Positions 1 to 6,190 of a stretch of DNA of 64,000 nt are shown in pieces. Every line of letters starts with the position of its first letter. Position 1 is the stretch's first letter. Source of the stretch: Pseudomonas sp. TNT3 (lineage in GTDB: Bacteria; Pseudomonadota; Gammaproteobacteria; Pseudomonadales; Pseudomonadaceae); the NCBI RefSeq assembly GCF_010095445.2, contig NZ_WFGV02000037.1, forward strand, positions 1 through 64,000, read 5' to 3'. The position numbers and the translations under genes are program-made. Below the pieces are notes generated by a model that was not told where the DNA came from, made no database searches, and saw nothing but the letters and a program-made list of their open reading frames with translations.

Positions 1-480
1 ACGGCCGGCCTGGCCCCAGGTGCAGCCCGGTGCCTGACCATTCGCGCCGTCAAGGCCGACAAATCCTGGCGCGCCCGCACCACCGCGAGCATCCACCACC
101 AACTGTGGCGCATTCAGAGACTTAATCTGCACGTTCAGATTGCGACCCGAACGCGCGGCCTTGAGGTAAGTGCCCGGTGCACCCCGCGCAGTAATCTGGC
201 TGCCTTCCGACAATTGGGCGCGGATGACCTTGAAGTCCAGCGCCTGCTCGCCTGGCACGATAGCGATGCGCGCGTCGCGTCCCAGGTGCAACTCGCCGAC
301 GGTGACCTGAGTCACGTTCGAAGGAATCAGCAAAGTGCCGTAGTCGGCGACTTCCAGACGTTCCAGCTGCAAGGTGCTGGCCGTATTGGGTAAACGCATC
401 AGCGAGTTGGTTTCGACGCTTACCACTTGGGCGCAAGCCAATGGGCTGATGAATGCCGCGAGCAGACAGAGATTACGCAT
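1..480 (-). CDS. Collagen-like secreted protein, 3' part outside window
   Basis: Partial gene: 160 codons run open from an ATG at 480 to the window edge, so the C-terminus is missing. The first 17 or so residues (MRNLCLLAAFISPLACA) form a Sec signal peptide. Residues about 20-125 are a non-repetitive domain. From about residue 130 the protein becomes Gly-rich with GxxGxxG spacing (GGAGAPGFVGLDGANGQAPG), resembling the collagen-like triple-helix proteins annotated in Pseudomonas. Its start overlaps the end of the upstream DUF1145 gene by 8 bp, which suggests co-transcription. Export and a collagen-like character are supported; the function is unknown. Confidence 0.6.
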   Translation of the reverse strand, partial: MRNLCLLAAFISPLACAQVVSVETNSLMRLPNTASTLQLERLEVADYGTLLIPSNVTQVTVGELHLGRDARIAIVPGEQALDFKVIRAQLSEGSQITARGAPGTYLKAARSGRNLNVQIKSLNAPQLVVDARGGAGAPGFVGLDGANGQAPGCTWGQAGR

Positions 481-751
481 GGGAAGCCTTCGATACGGTG
501 GGAGCTGGAATGGTTTGCAGGTGGAACACGCCGAAAAACAGAATCTTCAGGCGATCAGCCCAGGGATGGGCGCGACCTTTGAGGCTGCGATTGCACAGCA
601 GCACTTCCAGAAGATGAAGGATTGCCAGCAGGCCGCCGGCCAGATTGACCAACACCTGCAGCGGATAAACAAACGGCACGAGCGAATTAACCACCACCAC
701 GGCCCAGAACAGCAGGGTCAACAACTTCCCTAGTCCCCATATCACCTTCAT
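473..751 (-). CDS. DUF1145 family membrane protein
   Basis: Protein of 92 residues with two hydrophobic segments (about 5-32 and 34-53) and a basic tail. Its length and composition fit the DUF1145 (YhhL-like) inner-membrane family. It reads into the collagen-like gene with an 8-bp overlap, so the two are probably one transcript. A palindromic Fur-like sequence lies just upstream of its start (764-778). The family has no established biochemical role. Confidence 0.7.
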   Translation of the reverse strand: MKVIWGLGKLLTLLFWAVVVVNSLVPFVYPLQVLVNLAGGLLAILHLLEVLLCNRSLKGRAHPWADRLKILFFGVFHLQTIPAPTVSKASHA

Positions 752-763
752 ACGCTCCCCCGC

Positions 764-778
764 TGAGAATTATTCTTT
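764..778 (-). promoter_or_regulatory. Possible Fur-like box upstream of the DUF1145 gene
   Basis: The sequence TGAGAATTATTCTTT matches the 7-1-7 Fur consensus TGATAATNATTATCA at about 10 of 14 positions and contains the perfect palindrome AGAATTATTCT. It lies 13-27 bases ahead of the DUF1145 start. The match is moderate, so iron control is only a suggestion. Confidence 0.25.
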
Positions 779-899
779 GCGCGCACAGTAACGGCTTCCA
801 CGCGGGATAAGCCAGAGGGCAACGGAAAATTCTTCATGAGGGCCGCCGAATGGCCGTCCGGACGATCTGTTTTATCGCCAGACGGCTCTACTACGGGCC

Positions 900-1619
900 T
901 CAGCGGTTGATGTGCAACTCTACGCGACGGTTTTTCGCGCGGCCCTCTTCCGATTCATTATCGGCAATCGGCTCGCTTTCACCCTTGCCTTCGCTGGTGA
1001 GTTTGCTTGGCGCCAGGCCCTGGCTCAACAGGTAATCCGCCACGCTGCTGGCGCGACGTTCCGAGAGTGCCTGGTTATAGGCGTCCGAACCGACACTGTC
1101 GGTGTGGCCGACCACTTTGATGCTCACCACGTCGGCGTTTTGCAACTTGGCCATCAGCGAATCGAGTTCGCTGCGTGCAGCGGGCGTCAGGTCGGATTTA
1201 TTAAAGGCGAACAACACATCGTTCGCATCACTCAACGTGACGACTTCGGACTGCACGGGTTCGGCAGGTTTCACGCTGGCCGGGTATTGCGGCAGCGGGC
1301 AACCGTGATGTTCTACCGGGGTATTGGCGGGTGTATCAGGGCAGCGATCACGACGGTCGAAAACGCCATCGTCATCTTCATCCCCATCCTGGGCGTAGCA
1401 GATCAGGCCGCCCGTCAGGATGCCAAGCGCTGCGCCACCTCCTGCCCAGCCGGCACTTTCGATCGCGCCCAGGCCTCCACCGACCAGTCCGCCGATGAGG
1501 CTGCAGATTGGCCAGGTACGTTGATTTAACGGGGCAGTGCCATCGCTGTGAGTTGCGCAACCGGTCAGCAGGCCGCCTAGCAGCAGAACCGGCAAGACGG
1601 TCCTTGTGAGAACACTCAT
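900..1619 (-). CDS. OmpA-family lipoprotein with thrombospondin type 3-like repeat (copy 1)
   Basis: 239 residues. A lipoprotein signal ends in the lipobox LTGC (lipidated Cys21; +2 is Ala, so outer-membrane sorting is expected). A Gly-rich glycine-zipper-like stretch (about 40-75) follows, then an acidic calcium-binding type repeat rich in Asp (DGDEDDDG, about 77-95). The C-terminal OmpA peptidoglycan-binding domain (about 130-239) carries the signature GHTDSVGSDAYN and NRRVELHI. It probably anchors the outer membrane to peptidoglycan. It is a tandem paralogue of the next gene, and its ribosome binding site lies inside a strong hairpin (1628-1663). Confidence 0.88.
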   Translation of the reverse strand: MSVLTRTVLPVLLLGGLLTGCATHSDGTAPLNQRTWPICSLIGGLVGGGLGAIESAGWAGGGAALGILTGGLICYAQDGDEDDDGVFDRRDRCPDTPANTPVEHHGCPLPQYPASVKPAEPVQSEVVTLSDANDVLFAFNKSDLTPAARSELDSLMAKLQNADVVSIKVVGHTDSVGSDAYNQALSERRASSVADYLLSQGLAPSKLTSEGKGESEPIADNESEEGRAKNRRVELHINR

Positions 1620-1627
1620 TATGAAAG

Positions 1628-1663
1628 CTCCTGTGTTACCGGCCCATACCGGTTACACAGGAG
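1628..1663 (-). promoter_or_regulatory. Hairpin sequestering the ribosome binding site of OmpA copy 1
   Basis: Inverted repeat with 15-base arms (1628-1642 and 1649-1663) pairing at 14 of 15 positions around a 6-base loop. On the minus strand the distal arm contains AGGAG (1632 down to 1628), which sits 8 bases before the ATG at 1619 and is the gene's Shine-Dalgarno. In the mRNA this site would be fully base-paired. A related hairpin precedes the paralogue. Confidence 0.65.
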
Positions 1664-1710
1664 TAAAGACACACATCCGCGACTGCACAAGCCGCGGAGT
1701 GCGAGGGGGG

Positions 1711-2406
1711 TCAGCGGTTGATTTTGATTTCCGTGCGACGGTTCATCGCGCGGCCGTCAGCCGTTTTGTTGTCAGCCACCGGCTGGCTTTCACCGGCACC
1801 GGTTACAGACACGAAGCTGGCACGTGGAACGCCACTCTGGATCAGGTAATCAACGACCGAGTGCGCACGTTTATCCGACAGTTTCTGGTTGTAGGCATCG
1901 CTGCCCACGCTGTCGGTGTGACCGGTGACGGTCAGTTGCGCGGTAGAGGATTCCTGTTTCAGGCGAGAAGCGATTTTGTTGAGGACATCTTTATCGGAAG
2001 GCGTGAGCGTCGCTTTGTCGAACTGGAAGTGAACATCGCGAATGACGATGACTTCTTCCTTGACCACAACAGCCTCTTCGACAACTGGCGCTGGCACAGG
2101 TGGTGGGCAACCGTCGGCATCGACCTGCACGCCTCTAGGCGTACCCGGGCACTTGTCGCGGCTGTCCGGCACGCCATCGCCATCTTCGTCGCCATCACCG
2201 TGAACCCAGCAATAGGCCGCTGCCGTGCCGCCGATCAGCAGCGCGCCATACCCTGCCCATGCCGAGCTCTCGGTCGCGCCGAGACCAGCACCTACGACAC
2301 CACCGACCGCCGCACAGGTCGGCCAGTCGGTTTTCTGCAAACCTGCGCAACCAGTCAACACACTGGTTAGCAGAACCAAGGGTAATGCTGTCCGAACTAT
2401 GCTCAT
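1711..2406 (-). CDS. OmpA-family lipoprotein with thrombospondin type 3-like repeat (copy 2)
   Basis: 231 residues with the same architecture as the gene downstream. It has a lipobox LTGC (Cys20, +2 Ala), a glycine-zipper-like segment (about 30-65), an Asp-rich TSP3-like repeat (DGDEDGDG, about 70-85) and a C-terminal OmpA domain with GHTDSVGSDAYN and NRRTEIKI. The duplicated pair is separated by 91 bp holding the hairpin leader of copy 1. It is likely an outer-membrane, peptidoglycan-binding lipoprotein. The position is consistent with the OmpA-like gene near quiP in P. aeruginosa, as I recall it. Confidence 0.88.
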   Translation of the reverse strand: MSIVRTALPLVLLTSVLTGCAGLQKTDWPTCAAVGGVVGAGLGATESSAWAGYGALLIGGTAAAYCWVHGDGDEDGDGVPDSRDKCPGTPRGVQVDADGCPPPVPAPVVEEAVVVKEEVIVIRDVHFQFDKATLTPSDKDVLNKIASRLKQESSTAQLTVTGHTDSVGSDAYNQKLSDKRAHSVVDYLIQSGVPRASFVSVTGAGESQPVADNKTADGRAMNRRTEIKINR

Positions 2407-2414
2407 CTAGTTTT

Positions 2415-2449
2415 CTCCTGAGGGATCGGCTTAGAACCGATTCAGGGAG
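2415..2449 (-). promoter_or_regulatory. Hairpin over the ribosome binding site of OmpA copy 2
   Basis: Arms CTCCTGA (2415-2421) and TCAGGGAG (2442-2449) pair with one bulge. They enclose a second stem, ATCGG/CCGAT (2425-2429 and 2437-2441). On the minus strand the AGGAG that serves the ATG at 2406 is in the paired arm. The sequence GGAGTAAAGAC (plus strand) borders both this hairpin and that of copy 1, so the leader is conserved between the paralogues. Confidence 0.5.
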
Positions 2450-2596
2450 TAAAGACCGGAGTTTTAATCTCCGCCAGCATTAGGCCATAGCTGTTTTACG
2501 CCGTGATCACGGTTGATCGACGCTTTTCCCCTAATAGAGCGCTAGGCCCGGACCTTCGGGCAGGCTAGTCTTGGCAGCTCTGATTGAGGATCTTCG

Positions 2597-3094
2597 ATGA
2601 TTGCAGGTATTTCTGCGCGCACGCCGCAACAGGCGCTGGCCGCTTTGCTGGATCGTTACGCCCCTGCGCGCCTTCTTTTGATTGGCGCCAGCGAGTTCCC
2701 CGCGCTTGAAGCCTTCAAGCTCGCGCACCCTGACAGCTGTGTCGCGCATGCCGCACCCGGTCAATTGCCGGCAGATCTGGCGTCCCGTCGGTTCGACCTG
2801 GCGCTGGTCGTCGATTGCCTGGAACACCTGCCCAAGCGCGACGGTCTGAATTTGCTGGGAGGAATCCGCAACCTCAATGCCAGCCGAATAGCGGTGCTGG
2901 CGGACCTGCCTGCCAGTGGCTGGCAGGAAACGGATTTTTTCTCCCTGGCCCTGCAAGCCAGCGAACGCTTTCAGCGTGACGAACAGGTACTGACCCTCTT
3001 CACCTACGATCTGCTTGACTATAAGCAAGTACCCGACTGGCTCAACTCGCGGTTTTGGGCCAATCCGGAAAACTTCGGGAAATATTGGTGGTAA
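2597..3094 (+). CDS. DUF6231 family protein, methyltransferase-like fold
   Basis: 165 residues; start ATG preceded by TGAGGA at good spacing. The sequence has a Rossmann-like pattern: LLLIGAS near residue 27, then FDLALVVDCLEHLPK near 72. This resembles the GxG and post-motif segments of SAM-dependent methyltransferases but lacks a full GxGxG. It ends in the aromatic motif ENFGKYWW. I recall the family as DUF6231 in Pseudomonas. It is followed 4 bp later by the YchJ gene, so they are probably co-transcribed. Function unknown. Confidence 0.65.
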   Translation: MIAGISARTPQQALAALLDRYAPARLLLIGASEFPALEAFKLAHPDSCVAHAAPGQLPADLASRRFDLALVVDCLEHLPKRDGLNLLGGIRNLNASRIAVLADLPASGWQETDFFSLALQASERFQRDEQVLTLFTYDLLDYKQVPDWLNSRFWANPENFGKYWW

Positions 3095-3098
3095 CGCA

Positions 3099-3575
3099 AT
3101 GAGTACTTCTATTTGCCCTTGCGGCAGCGGCACCCTGCTCGATGCCTGCTGCGGTCACTATCATGCCGGCCATCCGGCCCCCTGCGCCGAAGCCCTGATG
3201 CGTTCGCGCTACAGTGCGTATGTGCTGGGCCTGATCGACTATCTGGTCGCGACCACCCTGCCAGCGCAACGCGAAGGGCTGGATCGACAGTCCATCAGCA
3301 ACTGGAGCGCGCAAAGCACCTGGCTGGGTCTGGAGGTGGAGAGCTCCGAAGTGTTCGGCGGTCAGCCGGAGCACGCATTCGTGACCTTTACCGCCCGCTG
3401 GCATGACAGCACGGGCGAACACAGCCACCGCGAGCGCTCATCGTTTGTGCAGAACGCTGCCCACTGGTACTTCATCGACCCCACCGTACAACTCAAGGCC
3501 GGTCGCAACGATGCTTGCCCTTGCGCCAGCGGGCAGAAGTTCAAGAAATGCTGTGCGAGCTACTTCGGCAGTTAA
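3099..3575 (+). CDS. YchJ family protein with two SEC-C-type zinc motifs
   Basis: 158 residues. The N-terminus carries CPCGSG...CCGHYH and the C-terminus CPCASGQKFKKCC, the metal-binding SEC-C motif. Between them is the NTF2-like YchJ middle domain, with the family motif ALMRSRYSAYVLG near residues 29-41. The start ATG at 3099 is chosen because the conserved protein begins MSTSICPCGSG; an upstream ATG in the same frame would overlap the preceding gene. The SEC-C motif binds zinc and often mediates protein contacts. The exact role of YchJ is not established. Confidence 0.85.
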   Translation: MSTSICPCGSGTLLDACCGHYHAGHPAPCAEALMRSRYSAYVLGLIDYLVATTLPAQREGLDRQSISNWSAQSTWLGLEVESSEVFGGQPEHAFVTFTARWHDSTGEHSHRERSSFVQNAAHWYFIDPTVQLKAGRNDACPCASGQKFKKCCASYFGS

Positions 3576-3584
3576 GACGAGAAA

Positions 3585-3698
3585 CCTGTAGCAGCTGCCG
3601 AGCCTGCGAGGCTGCGTTCGAGTGCGTAGCGCTCGCTAAATGGTCGGCGAGTGCTGCGCATTCCAACGCAGCCTCGCAGGCTCGGCAGCTGCTACAGG
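3585..3698 (+). repeat. REP palindrome pair
   Basis: Two inverted copies of a repeat of the ctgtagcagctgccgagcc type (3585-3617 and 3666-3698) flank a 48-base centre. This is a BIME-like element of the kind dispersed through fluorescent pseudomonads. Confidence 0.8.
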
Positions 3699-3748
3699 AC
3701 GTGTTCGCAGGTTTGGCGGTTGTTTCAAGCTCAAGGAGACACACAACC

Positions 3749-4234
3749 ATGATCACCCGGCGACTCGTACTCTACTTGGTGACGCTGAGTCTTGCGCTCG
3801 GGCTCGGCGGCTGTGCGTCATGGTTCGGCGATGATGAGCCCGAGCCCCAGTTGCATCTGGTCAAAGTTGAAGTCATCCGGGCCAAGCTGCTGGAGCAAAA
3901 ATTCCTGCTGCACTTTCGCGTTGATAACCCCAACGACAGTGACCTGACAGTCCGAAGCCTTGAGTACCGCATTCATTTGGGCGACATGTTGCTGACTGAA
4001 GGCGAGAACGAGCACTGGTTTACGGTCGGTCCAAAACGAAGCGCTTACTTCAAGGTGCCGATCCGCACCAATCTTTGGCCGAAGATCCGCGATGTGGTGA
4101 AAATGCTGGGAAAACCCGACCACCCTATCCCCTATCGTCTGGAAGGAGAGCTGGAAACCGGTTTATTCATCGCGCACTACGTGCACGTTGCGCGCAATGG
4201 CGTGATAATCCCCGCCGATTTAATTCCGGAGTAA
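3749..4234 (+). CDS. LEA type 2 family lipoprotein
   Basis: 161 residues. The lipobox LGGC gives a lipidated Cys22 (+2 Ala). The rest is an immunoglobulin-like LEA type 2 (WHy-like) domain, including HFRVDNPNDSDLTVRSLEY near residues 51-69. Start ATG at 3749 is preceded by AAGGAG at 3734-3739. It probably faces the periplasm or is anchored in the outer membrane; LEA-type domains are linked with stress or desiccation tolerance, but no bacterial function is firmly known. The next gene follows after 5 bp. Confidence 0.8.
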   Translation: MITRRLVLYLVTLSLALGLGGCASWFGDDEPEPQLHLVKVEVIRAKLLEQKFLLHFRVDNPNDSDLTVRSLEYRIHLGDMLLTEGENEHWFTVGPKRSAYFKVPIRTNLWPKIRDVVKMLGKPDHPIPYRLEGELETGLFIAHYVHVARNGVIIPADLIPE

Positions 4235-4239
4235 ACCCG

Positions 4240-4455
4240 ATGACCCAGCAACCCCACGTTCATGGCCCAGACTGCAACCACGATCACGATCATGCCCATC
4301 ACGACCACCATGATCACGACCATGGCCATGTACACGGCCCGAACTGTGGCCACGCTCACCAGGAGCCTGTGCGCAACGCCCTGAAAGACGTGGGCCGCAA
4401 CGATCCTTGCCCATGCGGCAATGGCAAGAAATTCAAGAAGTGCCACGGCGCTTGA
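4240..4455 (+). CDS. His-rich small SEC-C metal-binding protein
   Basis: 71 residues. The first 42 residues hold 15 His and two copies of HVHGPxCxH around an HDHDH-rich stretch; the C-terminus is a SEC-C motif (CPCGNGKKFKKCH). The ribosome binding site GGAG (4228-4231) overlaps the stop of the LEA gene, pointing to translational coupling. The composition resembles metallochaperones and the C-terminal tail of SecA, so binding of zinc, nickel or cobalt is likely. The partner is unknown. No signal peptide, so it is probably cytosolic. Confidence 0.8.
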   Translation: MTQQPHVHGPDCNHDHDHAHHDHHDHDHGHVHGPNCGHAHQEPVRNALKDVGRNDPCPCGNGKKFKKCHGA

Positions 4456-4537
4456 TGTGAAGTTCCGGGCGATATTCCCTATCGCCTGTTGAACCGCCTT
4501 CGCCAGCAGGCTCGCGCCCACATTGGATCTATGCCCT

Positions 4538-4627
4538 TGTAGGAGCAAAGCTTGCTCGCGATGGAAGAGATCCGGTCTATCTGATTGATCGCGGTGCGGC
4601 TATCGCGAGCAAGCTTTGCTTCCACAG
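4538..4627 (+). repeat. REP palindrome pair
   Basis: Inverted arms tgtaggagcaaagcttgctc and its complement near 4601-4627 enclose a short variable centre. The same family recurs at 19463-19556. It sits between convergent genes and may act as a transcription end. Confidence 0.8.
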
Positions 4628-4638
4628 AGGTTCAAGGC

Positions 4639-5196
4639 TCAGGTGTTCATCAGGATTTGCCCGGTGCTCACCACCGTCGCATATTCCCCATGCAGATTCC
4701 CCAGCGACATCGCGTGCACTTCTTCGGCTGAATGCACCGTGCCAAAATAATCAGCCTTGTCGAACGTAAAGCACGCATCCTCCGCCACCCATGCGTCAAA
4801 CCCCAGGTTACCGGCCGTACGCGCCGTAGACTCCACCGAGTTATTCGTCGCCACGCCCACAATCACCAACTGTTCGATCCCCTCCTGGCGCAAACTCGCT
4901 TCCAGCCCCGTCGCGCAAAACGCGTCCGGCACCTGCTTTTGAATCAGCCGTTCGCCGGCTGCAGGTTCGAACCGTGCCTGAATCTCCACGCCCGATTGCT
5001 GCGGCCAGAAAACCGAATCCGGCGAGCGCGACAGGTGTTGCACGTGAACGACCGGGCGACCCGTGCGACGCCAATGGCCCAACAACGCAAGCATCCGCTC
5101 CTCGGCGTGAGGGTTGTTGCGAGGACCGAGTCGGGGCTCCAGGATGCCTTTTTGCTGATCGATGATGATGAGTGCTGCGTTCGTCTTAAGCTCCAT
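4639..5196 (-). CDS. Isochorismatase-family (cysteine hydrolase fold) protein, catalytic Cys replaced by Ser
   Basis: 185 residues from the ATG at 5196; a GTG 15 bp upstream is possible, but neither has a strong ribosome binding site. The fold motifs are clear: IIIDQQKGI near residue 14 (catalytic Asp) and a Lys in LIQKQVPDAF. The nucleophile loop, usually T-N-x-C-V-E-S-T, here reads TNNSVEST, with Ser120 where the nucleophilic Cys normally stands. E. coli YecD is also known to lack this Cys. Hydrolase activity is therefore doubtful; a non-catalytic or altered reaction is possible. Confidence 0.8.
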   Translation of the reverse strand: MELKTNAALIIIDQQKGILEPRLGPRNNPHAEERMLALLGHWRRTGRPVVHVQHLSRSPDSVFWPQQSGVEIQARFEPAAGERLIQKQVPDAFCATGLEASLRQEGIEQLVIVGVATNNSVESTARTAGNLGFDAWVAEDACFTFDKADYFGTVHSAEEVHAMSLGNLHGEYATVVSTGQILMNT

Positions 5197-5342
5197 GCCG
5201 ACATTTCTCACACTGGGTCATTGAATTTCACGCACTTGAGCATCACTTCCTCTTACAGGCAAGCCATCGAACGCAGACAGGACGACCTAATGCCAGCGGT
5301 TGCCGTTCGCCCCTAATGACGTCCCTTGATTTGGAGCACTCC

Positions 5343-5987
5343 ATGATCGACCTTTATTACTGGACCACACCCAACGGCCACAAGATTTCGATTTTCCTGG
5401 AAGAAGCCGGCCTGCCGTACGACGTGTACCCGATCAACATTAGCCAGAACGATCAATTCAAACCCGAATTCCTGAAAATCTCCCCAAACAACAAGATCCC
5501 CGCGATCGTCGATCATGAGCCGACCGATGGCGGTGAGCCGTTGGCGCTGTTCGAGTCCGGTGCAATCCTGCTGTACCTGGCAGACAAAACCGGCAAGTTC
5601 CTGCCCAAAGACTTGCGCGGCCGCCAGCAAGCGTTGCAATGGTTGTTCTGGCAGATGGGAGGTCTGGGACCGATGGCGGGGCAAAACCATCACTTCAGCC
5701 AGTTCGCCCCGGAAAAAATCCCCTACGCGATCAAGCGCTATATCGACGAAACCGCGCGGTTGTATGGCGTACTCGACAAGCAGTTGGCCAACAACGCCTT
5801 TGTCGCCGGCGAGGAGTACAGCATTGCCGACATGGCGATCTATCCGTGGATCGTGTCCCACAAATGGCAGAGCCAGAACCTGGAGGACTTCCCGAACGTA
5901 CTGCGCTGGTTCAACCACATTCAGGGGCGGCCAGCGACGGTGAAAGCCTATGCGTTGGTGGCCAAGGTCAATCCACCAAAATCCTGA
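5343..5987 (+). CDS. yfcG: Glutathione S-transferase, YfcG-like disulfide-bond oxidoreductase
   Basis: 214 residues, near the 215 of E. coli YfcG. The N-terminal thioredoxin-like domain starts MIDLYYWTTPNGHK, with the TPN motif typical of Nu-class GSTs, and has the glutathione-binding ESGAILLYLA near residue 70. The C-terminal helical domain carries the N-capping motif YSIADMAIYPW. Nu-class enzymes use oxidised glutathione to reduce disulfides. The start ATG at 5343 follows TTGGAGC; an earlier in-frame ATG is poorly placed. In P. aeruginosa a GST gene also neighbours quiP, as I recall. Confidence 0.85.
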   Translation: MIDLYYWTTPNGHKISIFLEEAGLPYDVYPINISQNDQFKPEFLKISPNNKIPAIVDHEPTDGGEPLALFESGAILLYLADKTGKFLPKDLRGRQQALQWLFWQMGGLGPMAGQNHHFSQFAPEKIPYAIKRYIDETARLYGVLDKQLANNAFVAGEEYSIADMAIYPWIVSHKWQSQNLEDFPNVLRWFNHIQGRPATVKAYALVAKVNPPKS

Positions 5988-6001
5988 TGTAGAAACATCA
6001 A

Positions 6002-6080
6002 GATCAAAAGATCGCAGCCTGCGGCAGCTCCTACAGTATCTCGATGGACATCTGTAGAAGTTGCCGCAAGCTGCGATCAT
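6002..6080 (+). repeat. REP palindrome pair
   Basis: Arms gatcgcagcctgcggcagct (6010 on) and the inverted, diverged copy ending at 6080 face each other across about 20 bases. Confidence 0.75.
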
Positions 6081-6190
6081 TCACGTTTAGCGGACAAATC
6101 CTGAAATAACCTTTCACCCCGCTTGCGCGCCCACCTCCTGCTCACTAACGTAGCGACTTTATTGCGTTACCACCCCGCAGGAGCTTTGCC

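Noticed and set aside
122..436. Minus-strand reading frame of 104 codons
   Set aside because: It is out of frame with the signal-peptide-bearing collagen-like gene that covers the same bases and has no family features.
912..1529. Long plus-strand frame opposite the first OmpA gene
   Set aside because: A shadow of high-GC codon bias; the minus-strand OmpA domain is unambiguous. The same applies to 1606-2370.
4240..4414. His-rich low-complexity stretch as a DNA repeat
   Set aside because: The repeats are at protein level (HVHGPxCxH) within a real SEC-C gene, not a tandem DNA array.
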